From PXAH01 sp964605645 (lineage in GTDB: Bacteria; Omnitrophota; Gorgyraeia; Duberdicusellales; 4484-171), in the NCBI GenBank assembly GCA_964605645.1, contig CAZSDJ010000003.1, forward strand, positions 1 to 61,849: a stretch of 61,849 bases of DNA, written 5' to 3'. A program made the position numbers and the translations under genes. The first letter of the stretch is position 1; the number at the start of each line of letters is the position of its first letter. Under the pieces are notes generated by a model. That model ran no database searches. It was given only the letters and a program-made list of their open reading frames with translations, and was not told where the DNA came from. Below are positions 25,757 through 33,098 of the stretch, in pieces.

Positions 25757-27202
25757 ATGGAAAAAAGATCAATTTTTGCTTTCTTGTTGCTAATCGGGTT
25801 CTTTGTAATCTGGTCTCAGTTTGCTCCAAAACAAGATACACAACCAGTTGATAGTCAAGAAGTTAGCCGCGAAACAATAAATGAAGCGCCAAAACGAGAA
25901 AAGCCGGGGACCGCAGAGCCGATTGACAAATTGTTGCCTGCAGAGGGAGCTCAGTTACAAGAAGTAAAAATAAACAATTATTACATCACTTATTCTAGCC
26001 GGGGCGGCTATCTTCATTCAGTTGCAGCGGGGAAGCCTACTAAAATATTACCTTTTCGCGATATCGGTTTTCAACCTGCTAATCAAAATCGAGAATATCA
26101 AGCGGAGATTAGTGACAATAGCCTTACCTTTGTTAAAGGGGATTCCGGGAAGAAGTTTGTGTTTGATGGTGATATCCTCGAAATTAGAAATGTACCAAAC
26201 TCCCCCATTCTGGCGTTTTCTTTTTCTTTAAATTCCGGAACTACTCAAATAAGTAAAAGATATTTTGAAGTTTTTTATCAGGAACAAGATTCTATCCAAC
26301 GGGCTCATCCTCAAAAAATTAAAGAAGAGAGATATCCCCAAACTAAATTTGCCGGGGCAAGAAGCCGTTATTACGCGTTTAGTTTATTGCCGGGCCGTTA
26401 TGACGTTGAATGGACTAAAAATAAAGAAAAAACAAACCTCTATTTAAACAATCCTCCCTCTACCGTTTCTTTTTATCTCGGCCCCCAGATTACTGACAAA
26501 ATGGATCTTTATGATTTAGGCGGGATAGTTTATTATGGCTTTTGGCACTTTTTGGCAATCGGGATTATCAAAGTCCTCTACTTTTTTTATAGTTTTCTTC
26601 ATAATTGGGGCTTAAGCGTTACATTTCTTTCCTTTTCCACCTATGCAGTATTATTTCCGTTTAGTTCAAAAAGCACCAAAGCCATGAAAAAAATGCAGGA
26701 AATCCAACCTTTAATGCAGGAATTAAAAGAAAAACACAAAGATAATCCGCAAAAAATGCAAAAAGAAACTGTAAAGCTTTACAAAGAACACAAAGTAAAT
26801 CCTTTGGGAGGCTGCTTGCCGCTTCTCTTTCAGTTTCCAATAATTATTGCCTTTTATCAGGTGGTTTTTCGATTTAGCCGCCTCGAAGGGGCTTCTTTCC
26901 TTTGGATTAAAGATTTATCGATGCCGGATCGGCTTTTTCAGCTCCCCTTCACAATCCCGGTTATTAATGTTCAATATTTTAATCTTCTTCCCATATTAGT
27001 AATGCTTTTAGGGATCATTCAGCAACACTTAACTGCATCATCTTCCAATCCTCAGCAAAAAAAGATTGGATTATTTATGGGGGTTTTTATCGGGATAATT
27101 TTCTACAAATTCCCCTCCGCATTAGTTCTCTACTGGTTTATCCAGAATTTACTCACTCTTCTATACCAGGTACGCCTAAAGAAAGCCCGCACCACCGCGT
27201 AA
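25757..27202 (+). CDS. yidC: membrane protein insertase YidC
   Basis: Inserts and folds inner-membrane proteins, alone or with Sec. At 481 aa it is the long Gram-negative type. It has an N-terminal membrane anchor (FAFLLLIGFFVIWSQF), then a large periplasmic beta domain to about residue 265. Five C-terminal helices follow and include LGGCLPLLFQFPIIIAFYQVV. The periplasmic domain is typical of bacteria with an outer membrane, which is useful evidence about cell type. Confidence 0.96.
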   Translation: MEKRSIFAFLLLIGFFVIWSQFAPKQDTQPVDSQEVSRETINEAPKREKPGTAEPIDKLLPAEGAQLQEVKINNYYITYSSRGGYLHSVAAGKPTKILPFRDIGFQPANQNREYQAEISDNSLTFVKGDSGKKFVFDGDILEIRNVPNSPILAFSFSLNSGTTQISKRYFEVFYQEQDSIQRAHPQKIKEERYPQTKFAGARSRYYAFSLLPGRYDVEWTKNKEKTNLYLNNPPSTVSFYLGPQITDKMDLYDLGGIVYYGFWHFLAIGIIKVLYFFYSFLHNWGLSVTFLSFSTYAVLFPFSSKSTKAMKKMQEIQPLMQELKEKHKDNPQKMQKETVKLYKEHKVNPLGGCLPLLFQFPIIIAFYQVVFRFSRLEGASFLWIKDLSMPDRLFQLPFTIPVINVQYFNLLPILVMLLGIIQQHLTASSSNPQQKKIGLFMGVFIGIIFYKFPSALVLYWFIQNLLTLLYQVRLKKARTTA

Positions 27203-27248
27203 AAAATCATCTAAAATTAAAAAGGCTTTATTTCGTAAAGGAAATTTA

Positions 27249-27266
27249 CGTTTTCACGTGAAAACG
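27249..27266. promoter_or_regulatory. parS-like centromere site 1
   Basis: Perfect palindrome CGTTTTCACGTGAAAACG. The core TTTCACGTGAAA is that of bacterial parS (TGTTTCACGTGAAACA), with altered outer bases (GT...AC instead of TG...CA). It lies about 190 bp upstream of parA, in the yidC-parA gap, as expected for an origin-proximal ParB nucleation site. Confidence 0.88.
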
Positions 27267-27288
27267 GTTTGCTGGTTTAAAAGAGGAC

Positions 27289-27306
27289 CGTTTTCACGTG
27301 AAAACG
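27289..27306. promoter_or_regulatory. parS-like centromere site 2
   Basis: A second identical 18-bp palindrome CGTTTTCACGTGAAAACG, exactly 40 bp from the first, or about four helical turns, so both face the same side of DNA. The identical variant flanks in both copies suggest this is the lineage's own parS consensus. Confidence 0.88.
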
Positions 27307-27449
27307 CTATAAACCATTGATTCTATTACGTTTTTCCATTTCGACCGTTATTTTTTTAATAATAAACATAAAATTGGTTGCAATTTTATCTATATGGTAT
27401 TAAAATAAGAGAAATCATAAATATTTATATATTGTTGATAACAAAAGAT

Positions 27450-28250
27450 ATGGGTAAAATAATTGGTATTTGTAATCAGAAAGGCGGGACAGGTAAAACC
27501 ACAACCGCAATTAATTTTAGTTCTTTTTTAGGGCTGATGGATAAAAAGACTTTGCTCATTGATATGGATCCGCAAGGTAATGCTTCTTCCGGAGTTGGGT
27601 TGGATTTAGAAGGTAAAAATTCAGTTTATGGCTTGATGTCCGGCGATGTGTCAGCGGAGGAAGCAATTTATGCTACTAATTGGCCAAATCTTTTCATTAT
27701 GCCTTCGGATATTTCCTTAACGGGGGGAGAGGTTGAATTTGTTTCTATGGAAGAGAGGGAAGTTCTTCTAAGACAAAGACTTGGAAAGATAGCCGACAAT
27801 TATTCCTATATAGTCATTGATGCTCCGCCGTCGCTGGGGTTACTTACGGTCAACGTATTATCTGCTGCCGACAGCTTAATTATACCAATTCAATGTGAAT
27901 ATTATGCTTTGGAGGGGGTTTCAAAGTTAATCCATACTGTTGAATTAATAAGAGAAAGGCTAAATCCACACTTAGCGATAGAAGGTGTTTTGTTAACCAT
28001 GGCTGATTTTAGAACCCGGCTCACTTTGCAAGTAATAGAGGAAGTACGGAATTATTTTAAAAATAAAGCTTTTAGTATCGTGGTGCCGAGAAATGTAAAA
28101 TTAGCCGAGGCACCCAGCTTTGGCAAGCCGATTTATTTTTATGAACCTAATTGCGTCGGTTCAAAAGCTTATCTAAGCTTGACTAATGAGGTTACCGGGC
28201 AAGCTAAAAAAATTGAGAACTTTGTGAATAGCGAGGTAAATTATGGCTAA
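27450..28250 (+). CDS. parA: chromosome partitioning ATPase ParA (Soj)
   Basis: Walker-type ATPase driving origin segregation with ParB-parS. The start at 27450 gives MGKIIGICNQKGGTGKTTTA, with the deviant Walker A KGGTGKTT at about residues 11-18. A longer ORF from 27378 adds 24 residues not seen in homologues. Later IDMDPQGNASSG, IDAPPSLGLLT and IPIQCEYYALEG are typical. It overlaps parB by 8 bp. Confidence 0.96.
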   Translation: MGKIIGICNQKGGTGKTTTAINFSSFLGLMDKKTLLIDMDPQGNASSGVGLDLEGKNSVYGLMSGDVSAEEAIYATNWPNLFIMPSDISLTGGEVEFVSMEEREVLLRQRLGKIADNYSYIVIDAPPSLGLLTVNVLSAADSLIIPIQCEYYALEGVSKLIHTVELIRERLNPHLAIEGVLLTMADFRTRLTLQVIEEVRNYFKNKAFSIVVPRNVKLAEAPSFGKPIYFYEPNCVGSKAYLSLTNEVTGQAKKIENFVNSEVNYG

Positions 28251-29064
28251 ACGAGTTTTAGGAAAGGGATTAGATGCTTTAATCCCAAAAAAGAAGATGC
28301 CAAATGGAGATCAATTTATTTATCTGCCAATTGAAAAAATTGAGCCTAACCAGTATCAGCCGCGTAAAGCTATGAACCAGAAGGACTTAGCTGAGTTAAC
28401 TCGTTCTATTCAGGAAAAAGGTTTTATCCAGCCAATTTTAGCACGGGAAATTAAAAATAATCGCTATGAAGTGGTGGCGGGCGGGAGAAGGCTGGAGGCT
28501 GCGAAGCTATTGAAGATCAAAGAGATACCGGCAATAGTTAGAGATTTAGACAATAAAGACTCATTTATTGCGGCGATAGTGGAAAATTTACAGCGAAAAA
28601 ATCTAAATCCGATTGAAGAAGCCGAGGCTCTTGTTCGCTTAAAGGAGGAATTTAATTTTTCCCTCGATGAAATTGCTCAATTTATCAGCAAAGACAAAAC
28701 GACCGTAACCAATACAATCAGGCTTTTGAAGTTACCGACTAAAATTAAAAAAGCCTTGGAAGAAAATTTAATTAATCGCAGCCAAGCCCGCACCATCCTT
28801 TCTTTTCAGAGCAAAGTGCAGCAAGAAAAAATATTTTATAAAATTTTACAAAAAGGATTAACCGTAAGAGATGTAGAAAAAGAAGCATCACAACAAAAAA
28901 AGACAACAAAAAAAGATCCCTTTATCGAGGAAGCTGAGGAAAAATTACAAAAAATCCTGGGGACAAAAGTTAAAATCACTACTTCAAAACAGAAAAAAGG
29001 AAAAATTATTTTAGATTATTATAACTTAACTGATTTTGAAAGAATCGTAAATAGAATTACCTAG
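28243..29064 (+). CDS. parB: chromosome partitioning protein ParB (Spo0J)
   Basis: CTP-dependent DNA clamp that loads at parS. At 273 aa it has normal length. The N-terminal RVLGKGLDALIP, IEPNQYQPRK, the CTP-binding VAGGRRLEAAKLL, IVENLQRKNLNPIEEA and a helix-turn-helix ISKDKTTVTNTIRLLKLP are present. The C-terminal dimerisation domain ends DFERIVNRIT. The variant parS palindromes upstream are the likely cognate sites. Confidence 0.96.
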   Translation: MAKRVLGKGLDALIPKKKMPNGDQFIYLPIEKIEPNQYQPRKAMNQKDLAELTRSIQEKGFIQPILAREIKNNRYEVVAGGRRLEAAKLLKIKEIPAIVRDLDNKDSFIAAIVENLQRKNLNPIEEAEALVRLKEEFNFSLDEIAQFISKDKTTVTNTIRLLKLPTKIKKALEENLINRSQARTILSFQSKVQQEKIFYKILQKGLTVRDVEKEASQQKKTTKKDPFIEEAEEKLQKILGTKVKITTSKQKKGKIILDYYNLTDFERIVNRIT

Positions 29065-29087
29065 CAATATTTTATTGAGGAGGAGTA

Positions 29088-29594
29088 ATGGAACAAGAGG
29101 CAACGTTAGTAATCGTAAAACCGGATGGTTTAAAAAAATCGTTAACCGGAAACATTTTAACTCGTCTCTCGGAAGCAAAATTAAAAATAATTGGGGCAAA
29201 AGTTGTAAAAGTAGATAATGATTTAGCCAATACTCACTATCAGTATTTAAAAGAACAGCCGTTTTTCCAAGAGCTTATTAAATATATAAGTGGGAAGTTA
29301 CATGGTGAAAACAGAGTGATGGCTCTGGTTTATTGGGGAGACGGAGCAATTGGCAAGGTTCGCCGTATTGCCGGCGCCACAAACCCGGAGGAAGCAGATC
29401 CCATCTCAATTCGCGGCGCCTACGGGAGAATTCTTACCAATGGCCTTTATGAAAATGTAATTCATGCATCAAGCGATCCTGCTGAAGCAGAGAGAGAAAT
29501 AAAACTTTGGTTTAATCCTGAAGAAATAGTTCAGGAACTTTATCCATCGAAAGAAGAAGCAAATCCTGATCATGTTTGGAGGGTTTGGCGATGA
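29088..29594 (+). CDS. ndk: nucleoside diphosphate kinase
   Basis: Balances NTP pools by phosphate transfer through a catalytic His, here in NVIHASSD. The N-terminal TLVIVKPDGLKK is diagnostic. At 168 aa it is longer than the usual 140, with an insertion after the first helices and a C-terminal extension of about 20 residues ending DHVWRVWR. A good GAGGAGG Shine-Dalgarno precedes ATG 29088. Its stop overlaps the yicC start. Confidence 0.94.
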   Translation: MEQEATLVIVKPDGLKKSLTGNILTRLSEAKLKIIGAKVVKVDNDLANTHYQYLKEQPFFQELIKYISGKLHGENRVMALVYWGDGAIGKVRRIAGATNPEEADPISIRGAYGRILTNGLYENVIHASSDPAEAEREIKLWFNPEEIVQELYPSKEEANPDHVWRVWR

Positions 29595-30373
29595 GATCGA
29601 TGACCGCCTACTCTGTTGCCGAAGCAAGCAATAAAACAGGTCAAACTAAAATTATATTAAGATCGTTAAATTATAAATATCTTGATATTTCAGTTTATAA
29701 TCTTCCTCAGCAGGCATTAGTTTTAGAAGAAAGCATTCAAGAAGAAATTAAGAAGAACATAACCAGAGGAAAAGTGGAAGTATATTTTTACCAAACCAAT
29801 AAAAGGAAAAATCAATTTTCTCTGGATAAAAATAAATTTAAAAATTATGTAAAACAAATTAAAGCTTTAGCTAAACAATTTCACTTGGATAAAAATATTC
29901 CACCCCTGGAAATATTAAATTTACCCGGGGTGATATCTAATCAGGGTACAAGCAGTATTTCAAAAACTCAAGTTGTGGCTGTTTTGAAAAAAGCTTTAAG
30001 TAGATTAATAAAATTTAAAAAAGAAAAAGGAAAAGCTATTGGAAAAGAGATGAGTGAAAATCTTCAATTATTAGATAATAATGTAATAAAAATAAATAAA
30101 AATAAGAAAAAACCAATGCAGGCGGTTGACGGGAAGGAAGACATAGATGAAGAATTGTCTTTAATTGAATTTTATTCAAAGAAATTAAAAAAAATAATAA
30201 AAGCTAATAAACAAATGCGAAAGGGTAAAGAAATCGATTTTCTTAGCCAGGAGATCCTGCGAGAATTAAATGCAGCCTCAAGCAAAACCCGGCAAAAAAA
30301 AATAGCAAGTTTGATAGTGGAGGCAAAAAATTACCTAGGCCGGATTAGAGAGCAGGCTCAAAACATAGAATGA
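29591..30373 (+). CDS. yicC: YicC family endoribonuclease
   Basis: A 260-aa YicC/YloC-type protein with the N-terminal MRSMTAYSVAE and RSLNYKYLDISVYNLP, and the C-terminal EIDFLSQEILRELNAASSK, the conserved signature. E. coli YicC is an endoribonuclease affecting small-RNA turnover. The start at 29591 (ATGA overlapping the ndk stop) is favoured over the GTG or ATG-like starts further upstream. It is followed by gmk with another 4-bp overlap, the same order as in many bacteria (yicC-gmk-rpoZ). Confidence 0.92.
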   Translation: MRSMTAYSVAEASNKTGQTKIILRSLNYKYLDISVYNLPQQALVLEESIQEEIKKNITRGKVEVYFYQTNKRKNQFSLDKNKFKNYVKQIKALAKQFHLDKNIPPLEILNLPGVISNQGTSSISKTQVVAVLKKALSRLIKFKKEKGKAIGKEMSENLQLLDNNVIKINKNKKKPMQAVDGKEDIDEELSLIEFYSKKLKKIIKANKQMRKGKEIDFLSQEILRELNAASSKTRQKKIASLIVEAKNYLGRIREQAQNIE

Positions 30374-30936
30374 CAAAACCAAAAATCTTTATTTTATCGG
30401 GGCCGGGCGGGGTAGGTAAAACTACTTTGGTTAAGCATCTTTTTCGGAAAAAACCGATAAAAGAAGCATTACTAAAGACCATAACTGTGACAACGAGAGC
30501 AAAAAGGCCGCAAGAAAAAAATGGGAAGGATTATTTCTTTGTAGATAAGGATGAATTCTTATATATAAAGAAAAAGAAATTTTTCTTAGAAAATGAAAAA
30601 GTGCTGAATGATTATTACGGCACTCCAAAATTCTATTTAAACATTGCAAAAATAAAAAATAAAAACCTGCTTCTTTGTATCGACGTAAAAGGAGGGATAA
30701 AATTAAAAAAACGATATAAAAAAAATGCAGTAAGTATTTTTATTAGCGTTCCCAAAAAACGAGAGTTGTACAATAGAATGAAAAAGAGAGATGAATCAAA
30801 TGATATAATTGAGAAAAGAATTGAACTGGCAAAAAAAGAGTTGCAATTTTCCAAAAAATATGATTATTTAGTACAAAACAAAAATATAAATACAACAGCA
30901 AGAAAGATAAAAGATATAATACTAAAACAACAATAG
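30370..30936 (+). CDS. gmk: guanylate kinase
   Basis: Phosphorylates GMP to GDP. At 188 aa it has normal length. The P-loop is GPGGVGKTT instead of the commoner GPSGVGKST. The GMP-binding segments TVTTRAKRPQEKNGKDYFF and NDYYGTP are present. It is very Lys and Asn rich. It sits in the conserved yicC-gmk-rpoZ operon. Confidence 0.94.
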   Translation: MTKPKIFILSGPGGVGKTTLVKHLFRKKPIKEALLKTITVTTRAKRPQEKNGKDYFFVDKDEFLYIKKKKFFLENEKVLNDYYGTPKFYLNIAKIKNKNLLLCIDVKGGIKLKKRYKKNAVSIFISVPKKRELYNRMKKRDESNDIIEKRIELAKKELQFSKKYDYLVQNKNINTTARKIKDIILKQQ

Positions 30937-30987
30937 ACAACAGCACACAATCCAGCACAATTAAACAGAATAATAGGAGGAGGCAGG

Positions 30988-31233
30988 ATGGTAAATGATT
31001 ATATACCGAGAGAAAGGCTTTTAGCAGCAACTAGCGGCTCTATTTATAAACTAACTGTTTTAGCTGCAAAAAGAGCTATGATTTTGGCAGAAGGGGAGAA
31101 GCCTTTAGTTGAACAAAATACTGAAAAGTTATTAGATTTAGCTTTAAGAGAAATAGAGGAGAAAAAGGTAGAGGAGGCCAAAGGGAAAACAAAAAAGAAC
31201 AAAAAAGAAGAAAAGGAAACTAAAAAGAAGTAA
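30988..31233 (+). CDS. rpoZ: DNA-directed RNA polymerase subunit omega
   Basis: An 81-aa small RNA polymerase subunit. The segment YKLTVLAAKRAMILAEGEKPLV matches the omega core (LxxxAAKRAxxL). The C-terminal 25 residues are a low-complexity Lys-Glu tail. A strong AGGAGG Shine-Dalgarno lies about 8 bp upstream. It ends the yicC-gmk-rpoZ operon just before tRNA-Cys. Confidence 0.9.
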   Translation: MVNDYIPRERLLAATSGSIYKLTVLAAKRAMILAEGEKPLVEQNTEKLLDLALREIEEKKVEEAKGKTKKNKKEEKETKKK

Positions 31234-31257
31234 TTGGTCTTTGGAAAAAACATAATC

Positions 31258-31329
31258 GGCGCGGTAGCCAAACGGCAAGGCGGTGGTTTGCAAAACCATT
31301 ATTTACCGGTTCAAATCCGGTCCGCGCCT
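31258..31329 (+). tRNA. tRNA-Cys (GCA)
   Basis: Acceptor GGCGCGG/CCGCGCC. The anticodon loop TTGCAAA gives GCA, the T arm is ACCGGTTCAAATCCGGT, and the discriminator U is typical for Cys. No encoded CCA. A solo Y1-element end starts 6 bp after it. Confidence 0.96.
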
Positions 31330-31334
31330 TGCAC

Positions 31335-31350
31335 AAAAGGGGTCACACCT
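31335..31350. repeat. solo terminal repeat of the 32.4-kb Y1 element
   Basis: AAAAGGGGTCACACCT matches the left end (32346-32360) and the inverted right end (33068-33083) of the Y1 element at 32407-33069. No transposase is attached, so this is a solo end, directly downstream of tRNA-Cys. Confidence 0.8.
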
Positions 31351-31365
31351 ATTTTTTACATATAT

Positions 31366-31380
31366 TTGCCGGGGTGTTGG
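31366..31380 (+). repeat. truncated duplicate of the tRNA-Leu 5' end
   Basis: TTGCCGGGGTGTTGG is identical to 31502-31516, the first bases of tRNA-Leu with two flanking bases. After it the tRNA sequence stops and a nested palindrome begins (31382-31442): AAGAGCT pairs with AGCTCTT, enclosing TTGCCGAAGGCAA at 31391-31403. The same inner hairpin accompanies the tRNA-Glu fragment. Confidence 0.85.
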
Positions 31381-31503
31381 TAAGAGCTTCTTGCCGAAGG
31401 CAAGTTAACTTGTTTAGACTTGGTTAGCTCTTCCCAAAAACTTTATAGATAGAATAAAACTATTGCTGATTTGATAAATCGGAAGATTAAATATAAATTT
31501 ATT

Positions 31504-31589
31504 GCCGGGGTGTTGGAATTGGCAGACAACTCGGACTTAAAATCCGGTGTTCCGAAAGGGACGTGCGGGTTCAAGTCCCGCCCCCGGCA
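31504..31589 (+). tRNA. tRNA-Leu (TAA)
   Basis: Acceptor GCCGGGG/CCCCGGC with A discriminator. The anticodon loop CTTAAAA gives TAA, and a long variable arm (GTGTTCCGAAAGGGACGT) identifies a class II tRNA. No intron and no encoded CCA. Confidence 0.95.
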
Positions 31590-31660
31590 TTCTTTCGCAT
31601 AGTGCAAAGAGCATAGCATATAGTGAAAACATTTATGAACGCTGTGCGTTAGATGTTTTT

Positions 31661-31737
31661 GGGCGATTAGCTCAGTTGGTTAGAGTACTACCTTGACATG
31701 GTAGGGGTCACAGGTTCGAATCCTGTATCGCCCACCA
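31661..31737 (+). tRNA. tRNA-Val (GAC)
   Basis: Acceptor GGGCGAT/ATCGCCC, anticodon loop TTGACAT (GAC), T arm ACAGGTTCGAATCCTGT. Unlike the other tRNAs to its left, it encodes CCA (31735-31737). Confidence 0.96.
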
Positions 31738-31810
31738 GTAAAAATATTTCAAAAAGTTGGTTGACAACTAAATAGCTTAGGATACAATTATTATCCTTTC
31801 TAAAAAAATC

Positions 31811-31971
31811 GGGGTCGTCGATTTCCCGCCCAGAGTTAAGCTGATGGCGGGATCCCGCCCATGTGTTTAGTTGCTAGGCGGGAAGTCTGGCTTCCCCGCT
31901 CCTGATGGCAGGAGATGAAAGAGCGGGGCCCCGCCCGAGTGTTTAGGCTGCTATGCGGGGAAGTCCCCTGC
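31811..31971 (+). pseudogene. tRNA-Asp 5' half split by two double-hairpin insertions
   Basis: Three pieces, in order and without loss, equal the first 34 bases of the intact tRNA-Asp at 32228: GGGGTCGTCGATT (31811-31823), AGTCTGGCTT (31884-31893) and AAGTCCCCTGC (31961-31971). Between them lie a 60-bp and a 67-bp insert, each made of two adjacent hairpins with stems TCCCGCC/GGCGGGA (twice), CCCCGCTC/GAGCGGGG and CCCCGC/GCGGGG. The second hairpin of each insert shares a loop motif GTGTTTAG. The tRNA copy then ends at the anticodon stem, where the GIY-YIG remnant begins. Confidence 0.82.
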
Positions 31972-31977
31972 GGGGGG

Positions 31978-32252
31978 GGTTACGTTCTAGAAAACACTGT
32001 AACTAAGTTGCATTATGTTGGCTGCACGCACAATCTTGATGCAAGAATAAAAGAACATAATGTTAAGCGCAAGCGAAAATGGTTAGGCCGGCAAAGTGGG
32101 AAATGGGTGTTAGCCTACAAAGATCCTTTTTTGAAAAAGCAGGATGCTTTAGCTTGTGAAAAAAAATAAAACGGAAGAAAAGTCGTAAATATATAGAACA
32201 TCTTATTGAAAATTATAAAAGCAATTCGGGGTCGTCGATTAGTCTGGCTTAA
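31978..32252 (+). pseudogene. broken GIY-YIG endonuclease gene inserted at tRNA-Asp
   Basis: The translation GYVLENTVTKLHYVG...HNLDARIKEHN is a GIY-YIG catalytic domain of the small YhbQ/URI type, with the N-terminal few residues (before YVLEN) missing. After ALACEKK a one-base deletion in an A8 run gives a stop. In the next frame the family C-terminus continues (KIKRKKSRKYIEHLIENY) and reads into the intact tRNA-Asp as GSSISLA before TAA at 32250-32252. The gene is therefore 5'-truncated and frameshifted. Confidence 0.8.
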
Positions 32253-32306
32253 GTCCCCTGCCTGTCACGCAGGTGATCGTGGGTTCGAATCCCATCGACC
32301 CCGCCA
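32228..32306 (+). tRNA. tRNA-Asp (GTC)
   Basis: Acceptor GGGGTCG/CGACCCC, anticodon loop CTGTCAC (GTC), T arm GTGGGTTCGAATCCCAT, G discriminator and encoded CCA. Its first 34 bases are also present in interrupted form at 31811-31971. Confidence 0.95.
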
Positions 32307-32345
32307 TATTTCGTCCTTTGATTTTGACGTAATCACGTGAAGTAG

Positions 32346-32360
32346 AAAAGGGTCACACCT
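32346..32360. repeat. left end of the 32.4-kb Y1 element
   Basis: AAAAGGGTCACACCT, inverted relative to AGGTGTGACCACTTTT at 33068-33083. One base shorter than the solo copy near tRNA-Cys. Confidence 0.8.
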
Positions 32361-32406
32361 GTTTAATTTATTGACAGATGCATTACCCAAGCATATAATA
32401 TTGAAC

Positions 32407-33069
32407 ATGTCTCGCCAGATTCGTTACATTGTCCCCAAAATCCCTCATCACGCTCTCCAGCGAGGCAATAATCGTCAGGTAATATTTTTTGATGAAAAAA
32501 ACAAAAAGTATTTCTGCGATAATCTTAAAAAATACAGCAGAGAACAAAAAGTCTCTATCGGCGCCTATTGCCTCATGACTAACCACCTGCATTTACTCAT
32601 ATACCCGGATACAGAGAAAGGTTTAATCAATTTTATGAAAGCTATCAGTCAAACTTATACTCAGTATATTAACCGGAAATATAAAAGAAGCGGTAAGTTG
32701 TGGGAGAATAGGTATAAGTTGCACTTGGTTGACCCTGATTATGAGCGGGTAGTATCCCGCTATATCGAATTAAATCCAGTCAGGGCTAATATGGTAAATA
32801 ATCCTTGCGATTATCAGTATTCAAGCGCGAGAAAAAACCTTAAAAATATATCAGATTGCATAGTAAACATAAATATAATTAAAGGAAAACATAAAGATTA
32901 TCAGGATTTCATAAAAGAAAAGATCCAAGAAAAGGAATTAAAGAAAATACGCGAGGCCTTACAACAAAACAAAGCCTTCGGCACAGAAAAGTTTATCAAA
33001 GGATTAGAGAAAAGATTCAATAAAACTTTTAAAGTAAGAAAAAGAGGCAGGCCTATAAGTGAAAAATAG
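32407..33069 (+). CDS. Y1 (HUH) transposase, RAYT-like, short class
   Basis: A 220-aa transposase starting MSRQIRYIVPKIPHHALQRGNNRQ. The HUH motif is in TNHLHLLIYP, the Tyr region is YTQYINRKYKRSG, RYIELNPVRANM follows, and the C-terminus is basic with a GRP (RKRGRPISEK). The ATG at 32407 is used; 12 upstream in-frame residues do not match homologues. The element is bounded by GGTCACACCT inverted ends and lies against an HTH-gene remnant. A decayed relative is at 35133-35278. Confidence 0.93.
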   Translation: MSRQIRYIVPKIPHHALQRGNNRQVIFFDEKNKKYFCDNLKKYSREQKVSIGAYCLMTNHLHLLIYPDTEKGLINFMKAISQTYTQYINRKYKRSGKLWENRYKLHLVDPDYERVVSRYIELNPVRANMVNNPCDYQYSSARKNLKNISDCIVNINIIKGKHKDYQDFIKEKIQEKELKKIREALQQNKAFGTEKFIKGLEKRFNKTFKVRKRGRPISEK

Positions 33070-33083
33070 GTGTGACCACTTTT
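33068..33083. repeat. right end of the 32.4-kb Y1 element
   Basis: AGGTGTGACCACTTTT, the inverted copy of the left end. It overlaps the transposase stop codon. Confidence 0.8.
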
Positions 33084-33098
33084 GCTCTTTTGCTCACT

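Noticed and set aside
27203..27449. Origin of replication in the yidC-parA gap
   Set aside because: The palindromes there match parS, and no DnaA boxes were seen; the gene-orientation switch is at the dnaA-rpmH gap.
31366..31589. Group I intron in tRNA-Leu(TAA)
   Set aside because: The tRNA-Leu gene at 31504-31589 is continuous; the upstream copy is only a 15-bp 5' fragment.
32150..32175. Programmed frameshift in the GIY-YIG gene
   Set aside because: An A8 run could slip, but the gene also lacks its N-terminus, so simple decay or a sequencing error is more likely.
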